DNA of 64,000 nt from Neolewinella persica DSM 23188 (GTDB lineage: Bacteria; Bacteroidota; Bacteroidia; Chitinophagales; Saprospiraceae), in assembly GCF_000373105.1 (NCBI RefSeq), contig NZ_KB890445.1, forward strand, positions 1-64,000. Reading direction: 5' to 3'. Shown here in pieces: positions 35,696 to 44,763 of the stretch (position 1 is the stretch's first letter; each line of letters starts with the position of its first letter). The notes under the pieces are model-generated. The model was given only the letters and a program-made list of their open reading frames with translations, did no database searches and was not told where the DNA came from. Made by a program: the position numbers and the translations under genes.

Positions 35696-38563
35696 ATGTA
35701 TAGTAGTATCCTCCTGTTCCTTTGCCTCTGTTCTTGTCCACTTTTTGCCCAGTCCACCCAGCCGGTGCTGCGACTGGACTTGGGAATACATACGGCAATG
35801 ATCAGAAAAATCGACGTCGATTATTCTGGTAAAAATATACTTACCCTTAGTGATGATAAGACCGCTAAACTATGGAACGGGGAAAACGGAGCACTGCTCC
35901 GTACTTTGAGGGTCCCCATCGATGAAGGGAATTTCGGGAAAACTTATGCCGGGGCCATATCCCCCGACGGAACAATTGCTATTGTAGGTGGGTGGAGCAA
36001 GTCGCGTAATCACGACCTCTATATTTTCGACGCGGACACCGGGAAAATGCTCCACCGTATCGGTGGGCACAGCAATGTTATACTGGACATAGAATTTAGT
36101 CCCGATGGCCGCTTTTTTGCCGCCAGTCTGGGGGGAACTGACGGGATACGTGTTTATAGTACGTCTAATTTCAAAAAAGTAGGAGAAGACACGGACTACG
36201 GAAGCGAATTATACAACCTGGCTTTTGGGGCCAACGGTAGCCTCGCGACGGTTAGTAACGACGGTTTTGTGCGACGCTATGCCGCTGACTTTACGCTTAG
36301 CAATAAAAAACAGCTGGGCAAGGATAAACGGCCGTACTCCCTGGATTTTTCACCGGATGGCCAGTTACTGGCTGTTGCTTATGACAATTCTCCTAACCTA
36401 AGCGTGCTTGATGCCCAAAGCCTCGAAGAGCGATATCAGCCTGACATTACGGGAGCAATTACGATAAGCACTAGGTTAAATAAAACCTCCTTCTCCAAAG
36501 ACGGAAACCAGCTAATTGCCGGAGGTTACAATAGCAAAACGGTTGATGGCGTTTATGGCTATTGTTTACGAATTTGGGACAAGCAGGGAAAAGGACCTTA
36601 TACAGACCTAGTGGTGAGTCAGAATACTATCATGGATCTAAAATCCACTACTAGTGGCAATATCTTGATCGGGGGGTCTCGGCCTGACTGGGCAATTGTC
36701 TCTGCCAGCCTGAAGGAGCGCGTTGAATACACAGGAGCTAATGCATTATATTTCAATATTCACCAACGATCCCACTTGCTCCTGAATCAAGATGGAACCC
36801 GTGTAGGGGTTAGTCCCCACAGTCAATTACCCATAAACTTCGATTTAACTGCGGGCACCCTGCAAGCGGATAAATTTACCGGAGAAAGCTTCACTGCCAG
36901 CCGGGGTAAACTGACAATTACGGACTGGCAAGACGATGTGTCGCCCAAGCTAAATAACCAAAAGCTCAACTTTCTCCAAGCCTATGAGCAATCCCACTCC
37001 GTAGACATCAACGGTAGTGGAAGTGCTATCGTAATCGGGGGAAGTTATGATTTGTACAGCCTCAATGCCGAAGGCAAAAAAATATGGGACACTGACACTC
37101 CAGCAACTACCTGGGCGGTCAATATCGCCCCCAACGGCCGTGTTGTCGTAGCCACCCACGGCGACGGCGTCATCCGCTGGTACCGAATGACGGACGGCAG
37201 GCACCTCCTCAGCCTCTTCATCCACCCGGACCGGGAGCGCTGGGTCTGCTGGACGCCCGATGGCTACTATAATGCCTCCCCCGGTGCGGAGGAGTTCCTC
37301 GGCTGGCACGTCAATCAGGGGATGGACAAGGAAGCGCTTTTTTATCCGCTCTCCCGGTTCAGGGACAAATATTACCGGCCGGATGTGGTGCAGCGGGTCA
37401 TCATGACTGCCGACGTGGAGGTAGCCCTGCAGCAGGCCGACCAGGCCCGGGGCCGGGCTACCTCCACCACCCGCAGCGTCGCCAATCAACTCCCGCCCCT
37501 GATTCGGATACTGAGTCCGCCGGGTGGCAGCACGGTCAGTCGCCGGGAAGTGACGGTGCGGTACGACATCACCTCGCCGAACGGCGAGCCGCTTACCGGC
37601 CTGTCGGTACAGATTGATGGTCGGCCCATTCCCGGGCAGCGGGGCATCAAACCCAAAGGTTTACGTGGAGATATCACCGTTCAGATTCCCGCGACGGATT
37701 GCCGGGTTTCCCTACTGGCCAGCAATAGACACGGCAAAAGCGAACCAGCGTCGATTGACCTGAAGTACGTCGGCTCCGCTTCAGGTTCCCCCGTCAACTT
37801 CAAGCCGAACCTCTACCTGTTGTCCATCGGCGTGGCCGATTACAAAATTGACGACTTCGACCTCGACTACTCCGACAATGATGCCCGCGACTTCTATGAC
37901 CTGATGAAGACCCAGCAAGGGCTGCTCTACAATAAAGTCCACTCGCGACTCCTGGTCGACCAAGACGCCACCAAAGACAACATCCTCGACGCCCTCGACT
38001 GGCTCACCAAGGAAACCACCCAGCACGACGTGGCCATGATCTTCTTCGCCGGCCACGGTCTGGAGAATGATCAGGGCACCTTCTACTACCTCCCCGTCGG
38101 GGCCGACGACGCCAGCCTGCGCCGCACCGCACTGATGAAGGACGAGATCCGGGAAACGGTGGCCAGCGTAGCGGGCAAGATCGTGGTCTTCATGGACGCC
38201 TGTCACAGCGGCGGGGTGATGCGCACTACGGGAAAACGGCGGGAAGTGCCCAACGTCAACGGGATCATCAACGAGCTGATCAGTGCGGAGAACGGGGCGG
38301 TGGTCTTCAGTTCAAGTACCGGCCGGCAAAAAAGCCAGGAGGACACTAAGTGGCAGAACGGGGCTTTCACCGAGGCCTTGCTTGCAGGATTGAAGGGCGG
38401 TGCCCGCTACGGTGGCGATGAGCATCCCAATCAGGTCACTTGTAAATCGTTGGACCTCTTCATTTCCCGCAACGTTAAAGAACTGACTAATGGCAACCAA
38501 AGTCCAACTACTGTCTTCCCGGTGAACGTGCAGGACTTTCCGATTTTTATTTTGCCTCGGTAG
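35696..38563 (+). CDS. Exported WD40-repeat protein with C-terminal caspase-like (C14) domain
   Basis: 955 residues. The start MYSSILLFLCLCSCPLFAQS gives a signal peptide; the in-frame extension upstream reads a G/C palindrome and is rejected. Residues ~35-560 are WD40-type blades (SDDKTAKLWNGENG, EFSPDGRFFAAS, DFSPDGQLLAVA), then WVCWTPDGYYNASPGAEEFL, a segment typical of these proteins. An Ig-like domain (~600-690) precedes the caspase fold (~700-955) with candidate dyad His787 (FAGHGL) and Cys836 (DACHSGG). It is paired with the EAD11-like gene. Target and trigger are unknown. Confidence 0.9.
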   Translation: MYSSILLFLCLCSCPLFAQSTQPVLRLDLGIHTAMIRKIDVDYSGKNILTLSDDKTAKLWNGENGALLRTLRVPIDEGNFGKTYAGAISPDGTIAIVGGWSKSRNHDLYIFDADTGKMLHRIGGHSNVILDIEFSPDGRFFAASLGGTDGIRVYSTSNFKKVGEDTDYGSELYNLAFGANGSLATVSNDGFVRRYAADFTLSNKKQLGKDKRPYSLDFSPDGQLLAVAYDNSPNLSVLDAQSLEERYQPDITGAITISTRLNKTSFSKDGNQLIAGGYNSKTVDGVYGYCLRIWDKQGKGPYTDLVVSQNTIMDLKSTTSGNILIGGSRPDWAIVSASLKERVEYTGANALYFNIHQRSHLLLNQDGTRVGVSPHSQLPINFDLTAGTLQADKFTGESFTASRGKLTITDWQDDVSPKLNNQKLNFLQAYEQSHSVDINGSGSAIVIGGSYDLYSLNAEGKKIWDTDTPATTWAVNIAPNGRVVVATHGDGVIRWYRMTDGRHLLSLFIHPDRERWVCWTPDGYYNASPGAEEFLGWHVNQGMDKEALFYPLSRFRDKYYRPDVVQRVIMTADVEVALQQADQARGRATSTTRSVANQLPPLIRILSPPGGSTVSRREVTVRYDITSPNGEPLTGLSVQIDGRPIPGQRGIKPKGLRGDITVQIPATDCRVSLLASNRHGKSEPASIDLKYVGSASGSPVNFKPNLYLLSIGVADYKIDDFDLDYSDNDARDFYDLMKTQQGLLYNKVHSRLLVDQDATKDNILDALDWLTKETTQHDVAMIFFAGHGLENDQGTFYYLPVGADDASLRRTALMKDEIRETVASVAGKIVVFMDACHSGGVMRTTGKRREVPNVNGIINELISAENGAVVFSSSTGRQKSQEDTKWQNGAFTEALLAGLKGGARYGGDEHPNQVTCKSLDLFISRNVKELTNGNQSPTTVFPVNVQDFPIFILPR

Positions 38564-38660
38564 TACAGGCTAATCTAAATTTGTTGACTTAGCTGCTGGT
38601 CGGGCGGGGGAAATCACTACGGCCTGCACACAAGTTTACAGGCCCGCAGTTTTCTCATCC

Positions 38661-38858
38661 GATGTAGGGTGGTTAGGATTTCAAATCAGAAGGTTTTCGA
38701 GGAAGCGCTCGTCGGCCGAGGCGCGACGTAGGAGCTGACTCGTCCGCCGAGAGATTCCGGCCATATACGACCTGTCGGCCGACGAGTCAGGCCCTTCAGG
38801 CCGCCTCGGCGGACGAGCGGTCTATCCGTAAGCTCTCATATTCTAACCACCCTACATC
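38661..38858. repeat. Nested inverted repeat, ~200 bp
   Basis: gatgtagggtggttag (38661-38676) pairs with 38843-38858. Inside it, cgctcgtcggccgaggcg (38706-38723) pairs with 38802-38819 with one mismatch, and gactcgtccgccgag-type arms pair further in. The whole block could fold into a branched structure. No gene is seen in the 38564-39032 gap. Confidence 0.85.
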
Positions 38859-38994
38859 CGATCATTTAGAGCACCGTAAAGATGTGTGTAGTCCGTAGGG
38901 GCAAGCCCCGTCCGAACGGAATGAGCCAGGAAATTTCTGAAATGATCCATTAGCAGGCGATAGGTTCCGGGATTAGTTTTTAAGGAGTGCCAGG

Positions 38995-39023
38995 AATTCT
39001 CGGGGCACAGCCCGCGCGCCCTT
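38995..39023. repeat. Diverged half copy of the 52-bp palindrome
   Basis: gaattctcggggcacagccc and the next bases (gcgcgccct) match the right arm of 34321-34372 at most positions. It ends 10 bp before the stop of the alpha/beta hydrolase gene. Confidence 0.7.
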
Positions 39024-39032
39024 AAAAGGAAG

Positions 39033-39830
39033 CTACTCCCCCACTCTACCGGCCAGCTTAACCACCTCCCCAAACATTGAGTTTAAAATCGCGCCCCGGT
39101 GGCCAATGTTCGGCATTTCCACCAGTTTGATCCGGTCTGCTGCCAGGGCTTCCAGTTCTTCGCTCATGGCTACAGGGATAAGCTCATCGTCGGTTCCGTG
39201 GAGGAGATAAACGGGTGCAGACGATGCTGCGAGATGCTTACGGTTATTAAGGCCATACTTCATCAGGAAGTCGGGAAACATCCAGAAAAACTGGTTTTTC
39301 ATGGCCGTCAGGCTGGTGTAGGGCGCCACCAGGACAACTGCCCGGGGATCATTATTCGCCGCCAGAAAACTGGCCGGACCGGAACCCAGGGAATACCCGA
39401 CCAGTATGATGTCTTTTTCGGCATAATCCTGCTTCAGCCGTTCGTAGACCACCTGAAGATCATCGGTCATGTTTGCTTCACCGCCAATTGCGCCTTCACT
39501 TTTTCCAAAGCCGCGGTAATCCACCAAATAAAGGTCGAAACCCAGCGATTGGATAGCGCGGGTCTGGTACAGGCTTCGGCCATTATCGCCAACGTTGCCG
39601 TGCAGGTAAAGGATCACCCCCCGTGGGTTCTCTTTTTGCAAGTGAAGGGCGTGCAGCCGCACGCCGTCGGGCATGGTGACCCACTCTTCCGGGTAATCCC
39701 CGTAGCTGTGATTTGCCGTTTTTTGGTGCGGATGAAAAATCAGGGCTTCCTGCTGAAAGTACAACAGTCCGCAGATGATGAGGTAGATCACCCCCAGCGT
39801 AATTCCAATCCGTTTCAACCACTTCATCAT
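39033..39830 (-). CDS. Membrane-anchored alpha/beta hydrolase
   Basis: 265 residues. An N-terminal helix (IGITLGVIYLIICGLLYF) anchors or exports it. The hydrolase fold shows an oxyanion segment LYLHGNVGDNGRS, nucleophile Ser in VGYSLGSG, acid Asp in LHGTDDELIP and His in NIGHRGA. This is the BEM46/ABHD13-like arrangement; the substrate (ester or thioester) is unknown. The start lies 9 bp from the gldC stop, so both are likely in one transcript. Confidence 0.9.
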   Translation of the reverse strand: MMKWLKRIGITLGVIYLIICGLLYFQQEALIFHPHQKTANHSYGDYPEEWVTMPDGVRLHALHLQKENPRGVILYLHGNVGDNGRSLYQTRAIQSLGFDLYLVDYRGFGKSEGAIGGEANMTDDLQVVYERLKQDYAEKDIILVGYSLGSGPASFLAANNDPRAVVLVAPYTSLTAMKNQFFWMFPDFLMKYGLNNRKHLAASSAPVYLLHGTDDELIPVAMSEELEALAADRIKLVEMPNIGHRGAILNSMFGEVVKLAGRVGE

Positions 39831-39839
39831 AAGGTTTTT

Positions 39840-40190
39840 TTACTGCTTAGGTATGGCGCCGGTGGCCTGTCCAAAAAAGAACACGAACTGCTGCATCTGG
39901 TTGGCCAGTTCCTCGTTTCCGGTGGCTTTAAAGTAGGTATCTGCCAAACCTCGGAGGGTTTGGTACATGAACCGGTCCATCTCCACGACCTGCATCTCTT
40001 TTGTCCACAAATCCACCTTCATGGTTTCCTTGGTTTGCGAGTTGAACAGGGCGAGCAACATTCCTTTACAAGCTTCACTGGGTCCGGGTTTATCCGATGC
40101 GCCCCACTTCATTTCGACGGGCATTTGATCTGCATCCAGCCCTACTTCGATGGATATTTTGCTGCGTTTTTTTACGATATTTTTCGCCAT
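39840..40190 (-). CDS. gldC: Gliding motility protein GldC
   Basis: 116 residues. The features VGLDADQMPVEMKWGASD, KGMLLALFNSQTKETMKVDLWTKEM and RFMYQTLRGLADTYFKATGNEE follow the GldC pattern seen across gliding Bacteroidota. GldC is a soluble cytoplasmic protein needed for full gliding in Flavobacterium; its exact action is not known. It supports the T9SS/gliding lifestyle suggested by the surface proteins in this window. It lies upstream of the hydrolase gene in the same orientation. Confidence 0.9.
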   Translation of the reverse strand: MAKNIVKKRSKISIEVGLDADQMPVEMKWGASDKPGPSEACKGMLLALFNSQTKETMKVDLWTKEMQVVEMDRFMYQTLRGLADTYFKATGNEELANQMQQFVFFFGQATGAIPKQ

Positions 40191-40214
40191 TGTGCTCTAT
40201 TTTTCGCGAAGGTA

Positions 40215-40411
40215 AGGCGCGGGCGCGGGATGCCGGGGGAGGTTGTTGAGGAGCGGGGTTGGAATCATAAGATCGCTCATCGGCCGACCACCGAAGGCAG
40301 CCGCGAAACGAAATCGCCGCGGGAGCTGGCTCGTCCGTCGGGCGATCGACAAGAGAACATGAGTCCTCCCCCTTGTTCCTTCGCCCCTTTTCCGGCACCT
40401 GCGGCCGCGCC
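40215..40411. repeat. G/C motif pair around a CGGCCGA-type inverted repeat
   Basis: ggcgcgggcgcgggatgccg (40217-40236) faces ccggcacctgcggccgcgcc (40391-40410). Between them, gatcgctcatcggccgacc and ggctcgtccgtcgggcgatc form a weaker inner inverted repeat. The 40191-40414 spacer is made up almost wholly of these elements. Confidence 0.55.
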
Positions 40412-40414
40412 CAA

Positions 40415-41572
40415 CTACTCTTCTTCATAAACATAATCCACGGGTAGCAGCCAGGCTAAGCCCCGCGTGCCCATATAGCCGGAGAAAGCGATCGTAGCAT
40501 CGCCGAATACACCGCCGGCAAATATTACACAACGGTCAGCCTCAATGTAAAAAGAAGATTGCGCCGGTTGGCTGCGACGCCATTTGCCAGGCGGTAGTGG
40601 CCGTTGTTTTCCGTCGGCGTAGTACAATACTGTAAAGGTCCGTCCGCTCAGCCCCCTGAGTTCCCATGTTTTTTCATTGACCTGGTGCAGGTGTGTCCGT
40701 AAATCGATCTCCAGAACCGCCTCCTGTTTAGTGACCTCGTCTTTAACGGTCTCCACAATTTTAAACCCGTTTTGGGGCAACTCATTCGCCAATAAGGCCC
40801 GGGCAAAATGCATCGAAGAACCAAGGTAAGCACGCTGGCGATTACGAAGATGCTTACGTTTCACCTCTTTAGAATCTGCAAAAAAGAAGGTGCCCAGATA
40901 GGCCCGGCGGCCCTCGGCGTATTGCGCCCTGAACTGGTTAAGGTCCATCCGTAACACGTAGGCCAGATGCGGTAATTCGATCTCCAGGGGCGCAACGGTA
41001 GCAGCTTTTAGGTTCACCGCCTCGTCGAAGTAATATTCTTTCCCATCTCCGGACCACCGCGCGTTTTCATTGTCTCGTTCGAGCAGTTTGGTTCTCATGT
41101 TTTCTGACCAAACGGTTATCTTTTTCTCCACGTAATCCCGATCAAAACGGAGCACTTCGTCGTTCCGGATGCTGGAGGTCTTACCCCAATCATCCGTACC
41201 TAGTAACAGTAATTTAAATTCTGCCAGGGTCTTTTCACGTAAGTTTCGATCAGTGACCTCCACGCCAGCCAGCACTTCTTCGCGGGGAGCCAGCCGAATG
41301 GACAATTGCCCGGAAGAACTGGTTACCGACAATGCCTGGTTTACGTAGTTGAGGTGACTGACGACCAGGGTGGCCGGCAGGGCAACATCACGCAGAAAGA
41401 AGCTGCCGTCATCCCCGGTCACCTCCCCTTTGCTGGTCCCGTCAAGGTAAACGGTGGCGAAAGAAACCGGTTCGCCCGTTACCTCGTCGACGAGGGTACC
41501 GGATAGATTCGCTTGTGAGTGACCAATTATTGTTACGCACAGCAGGATTACTAAAATACAGAAGCGAGGCAT
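40415..41572 (-). CDS. Exported protein with carboxypeptidase-regulatory-like domain
   Basis: 385 residues from MPRFCILVILLCVTIIGHSQ, a signal peptide; longer upstream readings cross an intergenic stretch and are rejected. Residues ~22-100 form a CarboxypepD_reg-like beta-sandwich (NLSGTLVDEVTGEPVSFATVYL, in part; DDGSFFLRDV). The rest is an uncharacterised domain common in Bacteroidota (LAEFKLLLLGTDDWGKTSSIRN), with a C-terminal beta-rich part. It probably sits in the periplasm or at the outer membrane. No enzymatic motif is visible. Confidence 0.85.
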   Translation of the reverse strand: MPRFCILVILLCVTIIGHSQANLSGTLVDEVTGEPVSFATVYLDGTSKGEVTGDDGSFFLRDVALPATLVVSHLNYVNQALSVTSSSGQLSIRLAPREEVLAGVEVTDRNLREKTLAEFKLLLLGTDDWGKTSSIRNDEVLRFDRDYVEKKITVWSENMRTKLLERDNENARWSGDGKEYYFDEAVNLKAATVAPLEIELPHLAYVLRMDLNQFRAQYAEGRRAYLGTFFFADSKEVKRKHLRNRQRAYLGSSMHFARALLANELPQNGFKIVETVKDEVTKQEAVLEIDLRTHLHQVNEKTWELRGLSGRTFTVLYYADGKQRPLPPGKWRRSQPAQSSFYIEADRCVIFAGGVFGDATIAFSGYMGTRGLAWLLPVDYVYEEE

Positions 41573-41732
41573 AGCAGGGGTTACAGGGCTTGCAAAATAG
41601 GATTGTTTTGAAGATTGGCAGGAAGGAATATTGCGTTTTGTATGGCTCCTTGCAGCACGTGGCAATATTGTAAACCCCTTTAACCCTAACGGGCTGTCGG
41701 GGTCAGGGGGCTTGCGGGCGTACGACAGCCAG

Positions 41733-43055
41733 CTAGTCAAGAAAATGCTCGTCCACTCCCCTTTCTTTAATATCATCCCCCCTTTCCCCAACAACATCCA
41801 CCCGCTCAATCGTGCCCACCAGGAATAAGTAGCTACAGAACCCAAGGAAGGCCATCCCACCGATAAAGAACAGGGCTGGGGAAAAATCACCATCCTGTAC
41901 GAGGTAACCGATCACCGTGGGGGTAACGACGCCGGCCAGGCCACCAATGAAATTGAACACGCCGCCTACCAGGCCAATCAGCCGGGTCGGGGCCAGCAAG
42001 GAAACAAATACCCACGTGATCGACGCCAGGCCGTTGCCGAAGAAGGCCAGGGCAAGAAAGAAGATGATCAGCGCCGTGTTGTCGGTATAGTTGGCACCAA
42101 TAATGCTGATGGACAACAACATTCCTACCAGGATCGGTCCCTTACGCGAAGCTTCTTTGGAGATCCCCCGGCGAACGAGGAAATCCGAAGAAAAGCCTGC
42201 CAGCAAGACACCAAAAAAGGCTGCCAGGAAAGGAATGGAAGCCAGAAAGCCAGATTTGATAAAGTCAAGACCGCGATACTCCACCAAATAAGTAGGAAAC
42301 CAGGTCAGGAAAAAGATGAACAATGATCCCATGCAGAACTGTCCCAGATAAATACCCCAAAGCTTTGGGTGCCTGAATGCTTCGGCCAGGTCAGACAACT
42401 TAAAATTCACGTGTCCCTCTGCGTTCTGCTCATCACTGATGATGCCGCCGCCTGCTTTGATCAGTGCTAACTCCTGCTCGGAGACGGTCTCATGATCCTG
42501 TGGATCCCGGTAAAAAGCGTACCAGATTCCAGCCCAAGCGATGCCCATCAAACCTGAAATAACGAACAGCCCCCGCCAGCCGTAGTAAGCCTGAATTGCC
42601 ACCAATGCCGGCGTCAGAAATGCCAGGCCGATGAACTGACCGGAAGTATACATAGCGATGGCCGAAGCGCGTTCCTCCTCCGGAAACCAGCTGGTTACGA
42701 TCTTATTATTGGTCGGATAAGACGGTGCCTCGAACACGCCGATCGATGCCCGCAGACCGATCAACGCCCCCAACGAACTCACCAAGCCCTGAAAGAGTGT
42801 CGCCAACGACCACATAACCAGAATGATCGGATACAATATCCTCGGCTTCACGTAATCCACCAAAATACCGCCGGGAATTTGCAGCAGGGAATAAGTAAGG
42901 CCGAAGGCTGAAAAGATCAGGCCCAGCTGTACTTTCGTCAGCGACAGGTCCTCTCCTATGGCTGCGGCAGCTACCGAGATGTTACTCCGGTCCATGTAGT
43001 TGATGACTACGGTGACGAAGATCAGGGCTAGGATGTTGAAACGTTTTTTGGTCAT
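41733..43055 (-). CDS. MFS transporter, anion:cation symporter (galactonate/hexuronate-like) family
   Basis: 440 residues, 12 predicted helices. The N-terminal VVINYMDRSNISVAAAAIGEDL motif (in part) and helix 2-3 loop GGILVDYVKPR are typical of the ACS family, with GLRASIGVFEAPSYPTNNKI after helix 4. Such proteins import sugar acids with protons. The gene lies downstream of, and co-oriented with, the galactonate-dehydratase-like gene, which fits uptake of the same acid. The 379-bp spacer between them is a repeat array, so co-transcription is uncertain. Confidence 0.93.
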   Translation of the reverse strand: MTKKRFNILALIFVTVVINYMDRSNISVAAAAIGEDLSLTKVQLGLIFSAFGLTYSLLQIPGGILVDYVKPRILYPIILVMWSLATLFQGLVSSLGALIGLRASIGVFEAPSYPTNNKIVTSWFPEEERASAIAMYTSGQFIGLAFLTPALVAIQAYYGWRGLFVISGLMGIAWAGIWYAFYRDPQDHETVSEQELALIKAGGGIISDEQNAEGHVNFKLSDLAEAFRHPKLWGIYLGQFCMGSLFIFFLTWFPTYLVEYRGLDFIKSGFLASIPFLAAFFGVLLAGFSSDFLVRRGISKEASRKGPILVGMLLSISIIGANYTDNTALIIFFLALAFFGNGLASITWVFVSLLAPTRLIGLVGGVFNFIGGLAGVVTPTVIGYLVQDGDFSPALFFIGGMAFLGFCSYLFLVGTIERVDVVGERGDDIKERGVDEHFLD

Positions 43056-43063
43056 GATTTTTG

Positions 43064-43415
43064 AGTTGCAGGTTGCAGGGGTCGCTGCGCTCCTGTTGCA
43101 GGGTTGCAGGGGTCGCTGCGCTCCTGTTGCAGGGGTTGCAGGAGTCGCTGCGCTCCTGTTGCAGGGGTTGCAGGAGTCGCTGCGCTCCTTATTGCAGGGT
43201 TGCAGGGGTCGCTACGCTCCTTGTTGCAGGGTTGCAGGGGTCGCTGCGCTCCTGTTGCAGGGGTTGCAGGGGTGGCAGGAGTCGCTACGCTCCCGTTGCA
43301 GGGGTTACAGAAAAAATGGCCGCTGAACGAACGAAGTGAGTTTCCATGTGCAGTAGCTGCAACGCGCCGAAGGCGCTCTGCAACAAGGAGCGAAGCGACC
43401 CTGCAACGCGCCAAA
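43064..43415. repeat. ~32-bp tandem array with gtcgct(g/a)cgctcc core, then inverted copies
   Basis: The core gtcgctgcgctcc occurs at 43081, 43112, 43144, 43176, 43208, 43240 and 43281, separated by gttgcagg words (spacing 31-32 bp, last 41). Beyond 43358 the words turn round (ctgcaac, ggagcgaagcgacc at 43388) mixed with gcgcc-type palindromes. Spacers are also repeated, so it is not a CRISPR array. It fills the gap between dgoD and the MFS gene. Confidence 0.9.
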
Positions 43416-43434
43416 GGCGCGCAGCGCCCGGCGC

Positions 43435-44592
43435 CTACCACTCCGCAACCGCCCCATCCGGATTCCGCCAAATAGGATTCTTCCAGGAGTGGCCGATTTT
43501 GGCAGCTTCGCGCACCTTCTCTTCGTCGATTTCGATGCCGAGGCCGGGTTTGGTCATCAGGGAGACGTGGCCGTCGCGCAGGCCGAAGCCGTCAGGGTCT
43601 TTGAGATAGTCTACCAGGTCTGTACCGACGTTGTAGTGAATACCCAGGCTGGTTTCCTGGATGATGGCATTGTAGCAGTTGAAGTCGATCTGCAGGGCAG
43701 CGGCCAGGGAAATGGGGCCGAGCGGACAGTGGGGCGCGATGGCCACGTCATACGCTTCGGCCATTGTGGCAATCTTTTTTACCTCCGTAATGCCTCCGGC
43801 ATGACTGAGGTCCGGTTGCAGGATATCGACGGAGCCCTCCTGAAGGATGCGTTTGAAATCCCAGCGGGAGAACATCCGTTCGCCGGTGGCGATCGGGGTG
43901 GAGGTATAGTCGTGCAGCGATTTAAGGGCTTCGTTATTTTCTGCCAGCACCAATTCTTCGAGGAAGAAGGGGTGGTAGGGCTCGAGGGCTTTGGCAATGG
44001 CTTTGGCCTGCCCTTTGTGAACACGACCGTGGAGGTCTACCCCAATCAGCAGATCATCTCCGCCAGCTTCGCGAATGGCGGCCATTTTGGCCGCGGCTTG
44101 CTTCACTTTACTCAGCGAATCGATCCACTCCATCTTTTCCACGGCATTAAATTTCACGGCGGTAAAGCCATCAGCCATGCGTTTTCGGGTAGCTTCCGCC
44201 AATTCCTCTGGTGTTTCGGCGTTCACCCAGCCGTAAATCCGGACTTTGTCGCGCACGGAACCGCCGAGCAGCTCGTAAACGGGGACGCCCAGAGACTTCC
44301 CCTTAATGTCCCACATAGCCTGGTCAATGCCGGAGAGGGCACTCATCAGAACGGGGCCGCCCCGGTAAAATCCACCCCGGAAAATCATCTGCCAGAAATC
44401 TTCGATCTTGTTGGCGGGGTGGCCGATAATGTGGGTTTCGAGCTCTTTAATGCAGGCCTCGACGGTATCGGCACGGCCCTCCACTACGGGTTCTCCCCAG
44501 CCAACGGTGCCGTCGGCGGTGGTAAGTTTGAGGAACAGCCAGCGGGGCGGCACCTTGAAGAGTTCGACTTTGGTGATTTTCAAGTGTTGCAT
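43435..44592 (-). CDS. dgoD: Galactonate dehydratase-like enolase-superfamily enzyme
   Basis: 385 residues, the usual size. It should dehydrate D-galactonate to 2-keto-3-deoxygalactonate. Candidate Mg2+ ligands are Asp in IGVDLHG, Glu in FLEELVLAEN and Glu in TGERMFSRWDFK; the general base His is in IAPHCPLGP. The N-terminal capping domain (MQHLKITKVELFKVPPRW) and RGGFYRGGPVLMSALSGIDQA are typical of DgoD rather than mandelate racemase. The adjacent MFS permease supports sugar-acid use. Related acid-sugar dehydratases remain possible. Confidence 0.9.
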   Translation of the reverse strand: MQHLKITKVELFKVPPRWLFLKLTTADGTVGWGEPVVEGRADTVEACIKELETHIIGHPANKIEDFWQMIFRGGFYRGGPVLMSALSGIDQAMWDIKGKSLGVPVYELLGGSVRDKVRIYGWVNAETPEELAEATRKRMADGFTAVKFNAVEKMEWIDSLSKVKQAAAKMAAIREAGGDDLLIGVDLHGRVHKGQAKAIAKALEPYHPFFLEELVLAENNEALKSLHDYTSTPIATGERMFSRWDFKRILQEGSVDILQPDLSHAGGITEVKKIATMAEAYDVAIAPHCPLGPISLAAALQIDFNCYNAIIQETSLGIHYNVGTDLVDYLKDPDGFGLRDGHVSLMTKPGLGIEIDEEKVREAAKIGHSWKNPIWRNPDGAVAEW

Positions 44593-44763
44593 GATGGGTG
44601 GTTCGTGTAAGGCTTCTATGATCGAGCCTAAGGTAGGTATCCCATCTTAATTCAGCCTCAGAACATCCCTTCCCCGTGGGGCATGCACCGTAGGTGGTAA
44701 TAAAGCGATCATTTGATGTAGGAATCCCTCAAGCCCGTCGGACGGCTAAAAAGAATAAGAAGG

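Noticed and set aside
39099-40430. 443-codon open frame on the plus strand
   Set aside because: It lies opposite the alpha/beta hydrolase and gldC, both clearly recognised, and runs through intergenic repeats.
43064-43415. Array that could be taken for a CRISPR
   Set aside because: The parts between the cores are themselves repeats (gttgcagg words), there are no unique spacers of constant length, and no cas gene is near.
43346-43609. Frames on the plus strand across the repeat array and dgoD 3' end
   Set aside because: They are repeat translations and antisense reading; no start signal or domain.
43489-44610. 373-codon open frame on the plus strand
   Set aside because: It mirrors dgoD codon by codon; the minus frame has the enolase-superfamily residues.
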